Positions 1-7,401 are shown, counted from the first letter of the stretch. The stretch: 9,622 nt of DNA from an uncultured Bacteroidales bacterium (GCA_934699135.1 CAKUVM010000055.1:1-9622), one strand, 5' to 3'. The notes: generated by a model not told the origin, from the sequence alone. Program-made: numbers and translations.

Positions 1-1265
1 GCCGTCATCACCAAAATGTGTGGCGGCCTCGTGTTCTTGGCCCACAACTTTGCTCGCTGCTCCACGCCAAAGCGGTGCTGCTCGTCAATGACGCACAGGG
101 CCAGGTTTGAGAATTTCACGGTGGGCTCAATGAGCGCGTGTGTCCCCACCACAATGTCCACCGAGCCGTCTGCCAAGCCCTCCATCACGGCTTTGCGCTC
201 GCCTCCTTTGACGGAGCCTGTCAGCAGCCCGATGCGCACGGGCAAGCCCCGCAGCTCCTCTTGCAGGCTGGCGTAGTGCTGGTTGGCCAATATCTCGGTC
301 GGGGCCATAAGGCACGCCTGCATCCCGTTGCCTGTGACGATGAGCATGCACAGCAACGCCACCAGCGTCTTGCCGCTGCCCACGTCCCCTTGCACCAGGC
401 GGTTCATCTGCTTGCCGCTTCTCATGTCGGCCCACACCTCGTGGACCACGCGTTTCTGCGCGCCTGTGGGGTCGAACCGCAGGTGGTCGCGATAGAACGC
501 GCCAAGCGTCTCGCCGGGTTTCTCCAGGCGTATGCCCTCGGTGCGAGACAAGTTCACGTTGCGGCTGCGGAGCAGGCTCAGTTGGACGTAGAAAAGCTCC
601 TCAAATTTCAGTCGGAAACGTGCCTGCTCCAACGTTTTGATGTCAGGCGGGTTGTGAACCGCCCACAGGGCTTGCGGGCGGCCCATTACGTGGCGCTCGG
701 CCAGCAATTGGGCCGGCAGGGTCTCGCGGATGCGGCTCAACGTCAGGTCGGCAAAGACATTGCTCACCACGGTCTGCATCACCTTGCTGGTCAGCCCCGC
801 GCGTTTCATGGCCTCGGTGGTGTTGTATAGCGGAGTCAGCTTGCCCTCGAATTTGGCGCGGTCCGGGTTTGCCTCAATTTCGGGGTGCGCCATATTGAGC
901 CGCCCGCCGAAAGCCGTTGGCTTGCCAAAGAGCAAGTATGTGTCCGTGGTGTTCACCTGCTTCTCCACATAGTTCAATCCCTTGAACCACACCACGTCCA
1001 TTGAGCCGGTGTCATCCACGAACTTTGCGGTCATGCGTCTCTTTGTGCCTTGCCCCAGCACCTCTTTGCTCACAAAACGGCCCATAATTTGCACGTAGCT
1101 CATATCGGCCGTAAGCTCGCTTATGGCATATATGCGACTGCGGTCTACGTAGCGGTACGGGAAGTACTCCAGCACGTCCTCTTCCGTCTCCAGTTCCGCC
1201 TCGCGGGCCAACACCTCCGCCCTGCGGGGACCTACGCCCTTGACGTATTTAAGTTCCGTAGCCAA
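1..1265 (-). CDS. recG: ATP-dependent DNA helicase RecG, N-terminal part (cut by left edge)
   Basis: RecG remodels stalled replication forks and Holliday junctions and acts in recombination repair in the cytoplasm. The minus strand reads open for 421 codons plus two bases and leaves the window before the rest of the helicase. An N-terminal helix-hairpin-like stretch (KYVKGVGPRRAEVL, residues 6-19) leads into the OB-fold wedge domain (about 55-150). Walker A is GDVGSGKT (293-300), followed by APTEILANQH (321-330), TGSVKG (349-354) and the DEQH box with IDEQHRFGVEQR (393-404). The last residues (LVMTA) begin motif III. The start is taken as TTG at 1265-1263 because an in-frame TAA lies directly before it and no ATG or GTG occurs until after the conserved KYVKGVG region. 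From memory of the family, Bacteroides RecG begins a few residues earlier with ATG. The gene is divergent from the exported protein gene at 1306. Identity is very sure; the start is less so. Confidence 0.96.
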   Translation of the reverse strand, partial: MATELKYVKGVGPRRAEVLAREAELETEEDVLEYFPYRYVDRSRIYAISELTADMSYVQIMGRFVSKEVLGQGTKRRMTAKFVDDTGSMDVVWFKGLNYVEKQVNTTDTYLLFGKPTAFGGRLNMAHPEIEANPDRAKFEGKLTPLYNTTEAMKRAGLTSKVMQTVVSNVFADLTLSRIRETLPAQLLAERHVMGRPQALWAVHNPPDIKTLEQARFRLKFEELFYVQLSLLRSRNVNLSRTEGIRLEKPGETLGAFYRDHLRFDPTGAQKRVVHEVWADMRSGKQMNRLVQGDVGSGKTLVALLCMLIVTGNGMQACLMAPTEILANQHYASLQEELRGLPVRIGLLTGSVKGGERKAVMEGLADGSVDIVVGTHALIEPTVKFSNLALCVIDEQHRFGVEQRAKLWAKNTRPPHILVMT

Positions 1266-1274
1266 TTAAAACGC

Positions 1275-1282
1275 TATATTTG
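1275..1282 (+). promoter_or_regulatory. Bacteroidetes-type -7 promoter box for the exported protein gene
   Basis: TATATTTG matches the Bacteroidetes consensus TAnnTTTG exactly. It lies 23 nt before the ATG at 1306, so transcription would start near 1289-1290 and leave a short A-rich leader. No clean TTTG is seen at the -33 position, so the upstream half is weak. The box overlaps the region just before the recG start on the other strand. Confidence 0.5.
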
Positions 1283-1305
1283 TCAGACTAAAAGTAGTAA
1301 AAAAG

Positions 1306-2760
1306 ATGACACGACGCGCAATGTTGCCGCTCTTGGCGGCCGTCCTCTCCTCCTTGCCCGCAGCCTCCAGCGCGGGCCCCCTTGACGATGTGGAGCGCAT
1401 GACGGCCACTTTCCTCTCGCAACCCGATGCGGGCTCTTTGGCCTACGATGAGCCACAATGGCGCGCCGCCGTGGAGAGGCATCTGGCCGTGGTACCCGAT
1501 TCGGCTCTGCGCTCATGGCACCCGGCCGGGCTCGTCAGGGTGGAGTCTGCCACGTCCGATGCCGTGGCGTGGTGCGCCACGTGGACCCGCAATGGCGGCG
1601 GCCGCCTCGTGTGGGTGGCCGCCGCCACGGTGGCGGGCCGGCGAGAGGTCATGGCCTTTGCTGATGTCGTGCCGTCTGCTGACAGCGTGTTGCGCATAGC
1701 CCCCGTCTCCGCCGACGGGCTTGGCGGCATTGGCGTGACGGCGGCCGACGGCTGCGAGGCGTTTTCCGTGGCCGACGTCACGGCGCGTATGGCTCTAAGG
1801 GTCATGACGTCACCATCGCGGCCCGACGCTGAGAAAGACAGGGCCGCGGAGTCCCTCTCCGCTCGCCTGTCAGGCGCGAGGCAGACGTTGGTTGGCAATC
1901 TTGACGGTTTCCCGGAGCTGGTGGTGTGCGACTCGCCAGACCGTGCCTTGCGGACGGTCACGTATATGATCTCATATCGCGACTTCTCATGCCGGTTTGG
2001 CGGGTGGATCGCCTATCGGGGCAAGCGGCAACTCTTCCTGGAGCCTCTGACTGACGCCACTCCGCGCATCGGACAGCCCGAAATGGCCGTCTTGAACCCG
2101 CGATCGTGGTACGGGGCTCTCTATACGGGCATAATACAGTTTCGCTGCAACCGCAAAGACTGCTACGCTCTCATCGGCTTCAAAGGGGCCGACGCCACCA
2201 CCAAGACGCGTGTCATAGACGTAGTCAGCGGCGGGGAGGATGGCAAGTTCGTCTTCGGGGCCACCAAGGCGTTTCTGCACCCCAAGCAGGCCTACCGCCG
2301 CAGGATTTTCAAATATTCACTCCAGGCGAGCATGACGGTGAGATATGACGAACGCGCCGAGATGATCGTGATGGATCACCTTGAGCCAAGCGGACGGCTG
2401 ATGGTTGGCCGTCCCGAATATTACGGCCCAGACCTTAGCTATGATGCCTATTTGCTCACAAATGACGGGTGGAAATTCCAGTCAGACATCCAGGTGACGG
2501 AAGAGAAGGGCGCGCAGCCCAACAAGGAGGAGGATGAGACGCTCGCCGGGCAATATTCCGCCCCGGTCAACGCCATGCCCCGCCAACCGCGGGCCTCTGC
2601 CGGAGGCGCAGGCCCGGTAGGCCCCACGCCACGCGCCGCCTCGGGCAGGGGCAAGTGGAGCGGCCGCAGCAGTGAGAGCCGAGGCGGCAGGTCGGCTCGT
2701 GGTGGCGGCTGGCTAGACAAGGGAAAGGGCAACAGCGCGCCAAATGTGCGCGGCCGTTAG
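1306..2760 (+). CDS. Conserved exported Bacteroidales protein of unknown function with basic Gly/Arg-rich tail
   Basis: The 484-residue product begins with a typical secretion signal: MTRR, a hydrophobic stretch to about residue 19, and a likely cleavage after SSA (residues 21-23). This places it in the periplasm or envelope. The N-terminal half (about 24-200) is Ala/Val/Asp-rich and I do not recognise it. Residues about 262-395 (from LNPRSWYGALYTGIIQF through YALIGFKG to SYDAYLLTNDGWKFQSDI) resemble a family of hypothetical secreted proteins common in Bacteroidales; no function is known to me. After residue 412 the sequence becomes low-complexity. Residues 426-484 hold ten Arg and three Lys against two acidic residues, with many Gly and Ser. 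The ATG at 1306 is chosen because the signal peptide follows it at once and a -7 box sits 23 nt upstream. The stop overlaps the convergent regulator gene by 4 bp. No catalytic motif is visible. Confidence 0.85.
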   Translation: MTRRAMLPLLAAVLSSLPAASSAGPLDDVERMTATFLSQPDAGSLAYDEPQWRAAVERHLAVVPDSALRSWHPAGLVRVESATSDAVAWCATWTRNGGGRLVWVAAATVAGRREVMAFADVVPSADSVLRIAPVSADGLGGIGVTAADGCEAFSVADVTARMALRVMTSPSRPDAEKDRAAESLSARLSGARQTLVGNLDGFPELVVCDSPDRALRTVTYMISYRDFSCRFGGWIAYRGKRQLFLEPLTDATPRIGQPEMAVLNPRSWYGALYTGIIQFRCNRKDCYALIGFKGADATTKTRVIDVVSGGEDGKFVFGATKAFLHPKQAYRRRIFKYSLQASMTVRYDERAEMIVMDHLEPSGRLMVGRPEYYGPDLSYDAYLLTNDGWKFQSDIQVTEEKGAQPNKEEDETLAGQYSAPVNAMPRQPRASAGGAGPVGPTPRAASGRGKWSGRSSESRGGRSARGGGWLDKGKGNSAPNVRGR

Positions 2761-3656
2761 ACCTTGCCTTTACTTTTGCGAAACTCCTTGGGGCTTACGC
2801 CAACATACTGCTTGAAGTATTTGCCAAAGGCCGATTGCGACGGGAAGCTCAGACGCTCCGACACCTGCAGGACGCTCATGTCAGAAAAACGCAACATGGC
2901 TTTCGCCTCCGTCACGGTATACTCGTTGATCCATTCCGCCGCGCTGCGCCCGCTATACGAGCGGATGTTGTTGGACAGATAGTTGGGAGACAGGTTCATC
3001 TCATGGGCGTAGAACGAGACGTTGCGCTCATGCGCATGGTGGGTGGACAGCAAATTCATAAACTTCTCAAAGATGACCTCCGTGCGCATGGGCTTGCGTG
3101 TCGCTTCTCCGCGCATTTGCGTGCCGTATGCCCGCACCGACGATATTATGGATCGCGCCAACACCTGCATAAGCCCGTCTACTATGTCGGGGCTGTCTGC
3201 CCGTTTGTTTGACATCGACTTGCGCAGCAGGGCGAAAATCATCTTGATGGCCTCAATCTCCCCTATGGGCAGCGAGACTTTTGACTGATCCTTTATTCCA
3301 ATGAACAGGGAGAGCTTGCTGCCTAAGTCCACCTGTAGGCGATTCAGATAGTCATATGAGGCAAGCGCTGCCAGGGCTTTGAAGCCGTTCTTGCTTTCGA
3401 CTTGGATTATGTTGCTTGTGAAGTTGATAATTATGTCGCCAGGGAGCAGTATATACCTCTGTAGGTTTATGTTACACTTCACCTCGCCCTCCAGGCAGAC
3501 GAAAATCACCACGCCGTCCACCCTGCAAGGTTCCGAAAACAAGCTAAGGTGGTCTATCTCGTTCGTCACAATCAGGTTGTCGGCATAGGCCAAGATGTCC
3601 GGGGATTCAAGCTCCTTGAGCCTGGATATCGAAATAGTGTTCAAACTTCCCTCCAT
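2757..3656 (-). CDS. AraC-family transcriptional regulator
   Basis: This 299-residue cytoplasmic protein has the size and layout of an AraC regulator. The N-terminal part (about 10-150) carries a cupin-like stretch (GEVKCNINLQRYILLPGDII, about residues 57-76) that would sense a ligand or mediate dimerisation. The C-terminal ~100 residues form the double helix-turn-helix. The first HTH is around 213-236 (VSFYAHEMNLSPNYLSNNIR) and the second around 261-294, containing SFPSQSAFGKYFKQYVGVSPKEFRK, which is the signature stretch of the family. The ATG at 3656 gives MEGSLNTISI. A TTG nine codons upstream (3683) is open but less likely, given the ATG and the position of the -7 box at 3711-3704. The gene is divergent from the export operon at 3886, the usual arrangement for a local regulator, so control of that operon and of itself is likely (inference). 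Its ligand is unknown. Confidence 0.93.
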   Translation of the reverse strand: MEGSLNTISISRLKELESPDILAYADNLIVTNEIDHLSLFSEPCRVDGVVIFVCLEGEVKCNINLQRYILLPGDIIINFTSNIIQVESKNGFKALAALASYDYLNRLQVDLGSKLSLFIGIKDQSKVSLPIGEIEAIKMIFALLRKSMSNKRADSPDIVDGLMQVLARSIISSVRAYGTQMRGEATRKPMRTEVIFEKFMNLLSTHHAHERNVSFYAHEMNLSPNYLSNNIRSYSGRSAAEWINEYTVTEAKAMLRFSDMSVLQVSERLSFPSQSAFGKYFKQYVGVSPKEFRKSKGKV

Positions 3657-3703
3657 TTGCTTCAAAAAGGTATATTCGTACAATATAGAATCGTAATAAG
3701 GCG

Positions 3704-3711
3704 CAAAAATA
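3704..3711 (-). promoter_or_regulatory. -7 promoter box for the AraC-family gene
   Basis: Read on the minus strand the sequence is TATTTTTG, an exact match to TAnnTTTG. Transcription would start near 3697, about 40 nt before the ATG at 3656. A TTGG lies 21 nt upstream and could serve as a loose -33 element. Confidence 0.5.
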
Positions 3712-3733
3712 GACTATTCGAGTTGAAAATCTC

Positions 3734-3753
3734 CAATTAATAATATGTAATTG
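3734..3753. promoter_or_regulatory. Inverted repeat in the divergent control region, candidate operator
   Basis: CAATTA (3734-3739) and TAATTG (3748-3753) are perfect inverted 6-mers separated by 8 nt. The site lies upstream of the regulator's -7 box and upstream of the export operon, so a dimeric regulator bound here could affect both. AraC proteins more often bind direct repeats, and the region is AT-rich, so chance is a real alternative. Confidence 0.35.
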
Positions 3754-3766
3754 TCTTGCAAAGCAC

Positions 3767-3786
3767 ACTAATGTTTTAGTAATTTG
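3767..3786 (+). promoter_or_regulatory. Possible export-operon promoter with overlapping inverted repeat
   Basis: ACTAA (3767-3771) and TTAGT (3776-3780) form a perfect inverted repeat with a 4-nt loop. It ends on the first base of TAATTTG (3780-3786), a near match to TAnnTTTG with one spacer base missing. A TTG at 3756-3758 lies 21 nt upstream and could act as the -33 element. If used, transcription would start near 3793, giving a leader of about 90 nt before the ATG at 3886. The imperfect box could mean that an activator is needed (inference). Confidence 0.3.
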
Positions 3787-3885
3787 CAGCCGTGAAGCGA
3801 AGAACGTGCAGCCCGCAGCCTTTCCCCTTCCCAATGGCGCGCCTGCGCGAGCGGACAAGAAAAAACAGAAAACATCATACAGAAA

Positions 3886-4875
3886 ATGAAAAAGAAAGCA
3901 AACATCACCATCATTTTCGCAATAGTCCTGCTGTGTGTCATCGCGGCAGTCATCATCACGGGCATCAGCCAGCCGGATAGGGTGGAGACCATCCAGGGCG
4001 AGGCGGAGATGACGGACTACAGGGTAAGCAGCAAGGTGCCCGGCCGCGTCAAGGAGATTCGCGTGGAGGAGGGAGACTTGGTGCGCAAGGGAGACACCCT
4101 TGTGGTGCTTGAGGCTCCAGACATCATGGCCAAGCTCGGCCAGGCCAGCGCGGCCCTGGAGGCGGCCAAGGCCATAGAGGAGAAGGCCAACGCCGGCACC
4201 AGGCGCGAGCAGGTGCAGGGGGCTTACGAGATGTGGCAGAAGGCCCTGGCGGGCCTAGACGTGGCACAGAAAACGTATGACCGCGTGCTGGCTCTCTACA
4301 AAGACAGTGTCGTGACCGCGCAGAAGCATGACGAGGCTCTAGCGCAACTCAACGCCTACAAGGCCACCGAGAGGGCGGCCAAGAGTCAATATGACATGGC
4401 CGTCAACGGCGCGCAGGCCGAAGACAAGGCCGCCGCCCGCGCGCAGGTAAGCCGCGCGCAGGGGGCCGTGAGCGAAGTCAGCTCCTACATCGATGAGATG
4501 ACGCTCATTGCGCTCGAAGACGGGCAGGTGACCGACATCTTCCCAGAGCTGGGCGAGCTCGTCGGCACGGGCGCGCCGCTCCTCAATGTGGCCATGACGG
4601 ACAAGGTCTGGTTCACGTTCAACGTGCGCGAAGATCTCCTGCCGGGCATCACTGTCGGCTCGCAGGCCAGGGCCTACATCCCGGCGCTAGACAAGACGGT
4701 GGACCTCCGCGTCTCCAAAATCAAGGACGTTGGCACCTACGCCATCTGGAAGGCAACCAAAGCACTTGACAAATATGACCTCAAGACATTCGAGGTCAAG
4801 GCCGTGCCCGTGAATATGGCAGAGGTTGACGGAGTCCGGGAGGGCATGAGCGCCATAATCAACAAGAGCAAGTAA
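3886..4875 (+). CDS. HlyD/EmrA-type membrane fusion protein (efflux periplasmic adaptor)
   Basis: Proteins of this family are anchored in the inner membrane and bridge a transporter to a TolC-type outer-membrane channel. The 329-residue product starts with a basic MKKK and one membrane segment (about 8-27). The first half of the lipoyl (biotinyl-like) domain follows at about 45-76, with SSKVPGRVKEIRVEEGDLV and KGDTLVVLEAP. A long Ala/Glu/Lys-rich helical hairpin (about 82-200) forms the coiled coil. The second lipoyl half is at about 207-236 (EDGQVTDIFPELGELVGTG). A beta-barrel-like domain (about 238-285) and a C-terminal segment complete it. This short form resembles the YhiI/YbhG-type adaptors that pair with ABC-2 permeases. 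It is first in the operon, and the next gene starts 4 nt after its stop. The ATG is preceded by an A-rich leader as usual in Bacteroidetes. The substrate is unknown. Confidence 0.92.
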   Translation: MKKKANITIIFAIVLLCVIAAVIITGISQPDRVETIQGEAEMTDYRVSSKVPGRVKEIRVEEGDLVRKGDTLVVLEAPDIMAKLGQASAALEAAKAIEEKANAGTRREQVQGAYEMWQKALAGLDVAQKTYDRVLALYKDSVVTAQKHDEALAQLNAYKATERAAKSQYDMAVNGAQAEDKAAARAQVSRAQGAVSEVSSYIDEMTLIALEDGQVTDIFPELGELVGTGAPLLNVAMTDKVWFTFNVREDLLPGITVGSQARAYIPALDKTVDLRVSKIKDVGTYAIWKATKALDKYDLKTFEVKAVPVNMAEVDGVREGMSAIINKSK

Positions 4876-4879
4876 GGCC

Positions 4880-6070
4880 ATGCTGACGGCATACAAAGAC
4901 AGGATCCGCCGGGTGCTGGCCATCAGCCGTCGCGAGGTGGGCGTGTTCAAGCGTCGGCCTCTGCTAATCTTCTGCATGCTGGTGGCCCCCATCTTCGCCA
5001 CCATATTCTTCACCTCGCTCATGTCCGCGGGGCTCCCGTCGCAGCTCCCCGCGGGGCTTGTCGATGAAGACGACACGCAGACCACGCGCTCCATTGTCCG
5101 CGTCCTGTCCGCCATGAAGACCACAGGGCTCAACCACCGCTACGCCTCTTTCTCCGAGGCGAGGGAGGCCATGCAGCGAGGCGAGATATATGCGTTCTTC
5201 CACATCCCCGAGGGCACGACGGTCAAGGCCATCGGCAACCGACAGCCCGAGATATCGTTCTACACCAACGACTCCTATTACGTGGCCGGGGCCCTCCTGA
5301 TGAAAGATCTCAAGACCATCTCCGAGATGAGCGGCTTGGCCATCACCAGAGAGACGCTGCGGGCCAAAGGGGTGGGGGAGAATCAGATAATGGGAATCTT
5401 GCAGCCCATAGTCGTCGAGACGCACCCGATGGGCAATCCATATCTCAACTACGGCGTGCTGCTCAACAACCTCATCCTGCCGGGCATCGTCATCATCCTC
5501 ATCATGCTCACCACCACCTACGCCATAGGCATTGAGTGGAAGGTGGGCACGCAAAAGTTCTTGCTCAACAGTATGGCGGGCGGCTCCGTGCCCGTGGCCA
5601 TCACGGGCAAACTGCTGCCGCAGACGGTGCTATATTCACTCATCTTCTTTTTCATAGACGTGTATTTCTATCGCGTCATGCAATATCCGTGTCAGTGCGG
5701 GCTGCTGCCCATGATGGCGCTTGGCGTTTTCACCACGCTCACGGCGCAAGCCTTGGGCGTGGCCATCTTTGGCATTTTTGTGGGGCAGATGAGAATGGCC
5801 ATGTCGTCATGCGCGCTGCTGGGGGTGCTGTCGGTCTCTATGGCCGGATTCTCATATCCCGTGCCAGCCATGACGCCGCTGCTGCAGCACCTCGCGTGGA
5901 TATTCCCGCTACACGACTACTTCCTCATCTACGCCAACCAGGCGCTCAACGGCTATTCCATAGTCTTTGCGTGGAAGCCCATCCTCGCCATGCTCATCAT
6001 CATGGCGTTGCCGTTCCTCTTCCTGCGCCGATATCGCAAGGCGTTCAACTCCGTGGCCTATGTGCCATAA
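4880..6070 (+). CDS. ABC-2 type transporter permease (first of a tandem pair)
   Basis: The 396-residue inner-membrane protein has the ABC2_membrane_3-type layout. A basic N-terminus (about 1-26) precedes one membrane helix (about 28-49). A large extracytoplasmic domain follows (about 52-190, including LVDEDDTQTTRSIVR and EAREAMQRGEIYAFFHIPEG). Five more hydrophobic helices lie near 194-216, 240-264, 275-302, 305-328 and 364-382. It resembles the YhhJ/YbhS/YbhR group that exports drugs or other small molecules together with a HlyD adaptor. It carries no Walker motif, so it needs an ATPase encoded elsewhere or works in another way. It starts 4 nt after the adaptor gene, implying translational coupling, and is 21 nt before its paralog. 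The conserved GIEWKVGT (217-224) and the late MAGFSYPVPAMTPLLQHLAWIFPLH region (321-345) fit the family. Confidence 0.9.
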   Translation: MLTAYKDRIRRVLAISRREVGVFKRRPLLIFCMLVAPIFATIFFTSLMSAGLPSQLPAGLVDEDDTQTTRSIVRVLSAMKTTGLNHRYASFSEAREAMQRGEIYAFFHIPEGTTVKAIGNRQPEISFYTNDSYYVAGALLMKDLKTISEMSGLAITRETLRAKGVGENQIMGILQPIVVETHPMGNPYLNYGVLLNNLILPGIVIILIMLTTTYAIGIEWKVGTQKFLLNSMAGGSVPVAITGKLLPQTVLYSLIFFFIDVYFYRVMQYPCQCGLLPMMALGVFTTLTAQALGVAIFGIFVGQMRMAMSSCALLGVLSVSMAGFSYPVPAMTPLLQHLAWIFPLHDYFLIYANQALNGYSIVFAWKPILAMLIIMALPFLFLRRYRKAFNSVAYVP

Positions 6071-6091
6071 AATCAGAAACAAGATTTTGAG

Positions 6092-7327
6092 ATGAGTTTC
6101 ATATCAGATACCGTAAGCGTTTGGTGGAACGAGCTCCGGGAGATGTTTCATGACGTGGGCGTGATAATCTTCATCATAGTCCTGCCGCTTGGCTACCCGC
6201 TGCTATACTATTACGTGTACAGCACCGAGGTGGCGCGAGACGTCCCCGTGGCCGTGGTGGACGAGAGCCACTCCGCCATCTCGCGTTCTTTCATCAGGAA
6301 GCTCGACGCCAGCCCTGAGGCCATGGTCTACGCCCGTTGCGCCGACATGTCTGAGGCCCGCGCCCTTATGGAGCGTGGCGAGGTCTACGGCATTGTGCGC
6401 ATCCCTGACTCGTTCGCCCATGACTTGCGCCACGGCAACCAGACGCGCATAGGGGCTTACTCCGACGTAAGCTCGCTCATATTCTACAAGAGCATACTCA
6501 TGCCATGCAGCAATATCACCATCGAGATGAACAAAGACATCAAGGTCGAAGACATGGCCATGCAGATGACGGATCGCGAACTGTCCGTGGCGCGCACCCC
6601 CATCCGCTACCGACATGTGCAGCTCTACAACCCGCAGGGGGGCTACGCGTCGTTCCTCATCCCGCCCATTCTCATGCTCATCCTTCAGCAGGCCATGGTG
6701 TTGGGCGTCGGCATGGCCATGGGGCGCACAAGGGAGAAAAACGGAGGCTTGGCCATATATCGCGGCGTGGCGGGCTATGACAGCCCCATGGCAGTCATCC
6801 TCGGCAAGGTCTTGGCCATAATGCCGATATTCCTCTTCATGGCCCTCTATATGCAAGTGGCGGTAACGCAAGGCTTCGATTTGCCCCAGCTGGGGCATTA
6901 CTGGACTTGGATAGCCATGCTGTTGCCCTATCTCTTGGCGTGCACCAGCTTCTGCATCGTCTGCTCGTGCATGATATATAGGCGCGAAGACAGCATGCTC
7001 CTCTTCGTCTTCATGTCCATACCACTCCTCTTCCTCTCTGGTGTCTCTTGGCCTGGCGTGAGCATCCCGACCATGTGGAAGTGGGTGAGCTGGCTCTTCC
7101 CGTCCACGTTTGGGCTCAACGCTCATCTCAAAATCATGTCGCTTGGGGCCGACCTGTACACGGTTCGCTATGAGGTAACGTGTCTGTGGGTGCAGGCGGC
7201 TGTCTATTTCGCCCTGGCCTGCGCCATTCAGCGTTGGCAGATTGCCCACGCCGAGAAGGTCGGGACGCGAAGCCGTGCCATGGAAAGACTGATGGCGGAT
7301 GCCACCGAGATTGAGAAAAAAGAATAG
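6092..7327 (+). CDS. ABC-2 type transporter permease (second of a tandem pair)
   Basis: This 411-residue inner-membrane protein has the same layout as the permease before it. One helix lies near 22-44, an extracytoplasmic domain spans about 46-180, and five helices lie near 184-210, 233-258, 268-294, 302-322 and 362-381. The two extracytoplasmic domains align by eye. VPVAVVDESHSAISRSFIRK and SEARALMERGEVYGIVRIPD here correspond to LPAGLVDEDDTQTTRSIVRV and SEAREAMQRGEIYAFFHIPE in the neighbour, so the genes are likely old duplicates forming a heterodimer. The cytoplasmic loop GRTREKNGG (211-219) parallels GIEWKVGT. A soluble charged C-tail follows the last helix (about 385-411). It has no nucleotide-binding domain. 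The gene is last in the operon; a hairpin-rich region follows the stop. The ATG lies after a short A-rich spacer. Confidence 0.9.
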   Translation: MSFISDTVSVWWNELREMFHDVGVIIFIIVLPLGYPLLYYYVYSTEVARDVPVAVVDESHSAISRSFIRKLDASPEAMVYARCADMSEARALMERGEVYGIVRIPDSFAHDLRHGNQTRIGAYSDVSSLIFYKSILMPCSNITIEMNKDIKVEDMAMQMTDRELSVARTPIRYRHVQLYNPQGGYASFLIPPILMLILQQAMVLGVGMAMGRTREKNGGLAIYRGVAGYDSPMAVILGKVLAIMPIFLFMALYMQVAVTQGFDLPQLGHYWTWIAMLLPYLLACTSFCIVCSCMIYRREDSMLLFVFMSIPLLFLSGVSWPGVSIPTMWKWVSWLFPSTFGLNAHLKIMSLGADLYTVRYEVTCLWVQAAVYFALACAIQRWQIAHAEKVGTRSRAMERLMADATEIEKKE

Positions 7328-7363
7328 CCCCCGCGGGCTGTCCCCGTTGACTTACTACGCCGC

Positions 7364-7401
7364 CACCCCCGCCAGACGCGATTCCGCGCTTGGCGGGGGT
7401 G
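7364..7401 (+). terminator. Long GC-rich hairpin after the export operon (terminator-like, no U tract)
   Basis: CACCCCCGCCA (7364-7374) and TGGCGGGGGTG (7391-7401) are perfect 11-nt inverted arms. The 16-nt loop folds further through CGCG (7377-7380) and CGCG (7385-7388) around ATTC. It lies 37 nt after the last permease stop. There is no T tract, so it may act as a terminator of another kind, an mRNA 3'-end protector or an upstream element of the next gene. A smaller 5-bp hairpin (7326-7339) overlaps the permease stop codon. Confidence 0.5.

Noticed and set aside
138..830. 230-codon plus-strand open frame opposite recG
   Set aside because: It is the antisense shadow of the RecG helicase frame. 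The RecG motifs on the minus strand read without a break, and this frame has no recognisable domain.
1289..1296. TACTTTTA on the minus strand as a recG -7 box
   Set aside because: It differs from TAnnTTTG at the last base and has no -33 partner; too weak to call.
3657..3683. TTG start nine codons upstream for the AraC-family gene
   Set aside because: An ATG at 3656 gives a normal-length regulator, and the added residues match nothing known. Kept only as an alternative.
6203..7249. 348-codon minus-strand frame opposite the second permease
   Set aside because: Its His/Arg/Gly-rich composition is typical of an antisense frame in GC-rich DNA. The plus-strand permease is clear.
4880..7327. A hidden ABC ATPase within the export operon
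   Set aside because: I looked for Walker A, the signature motif and Walker B in the operon frames and found none.
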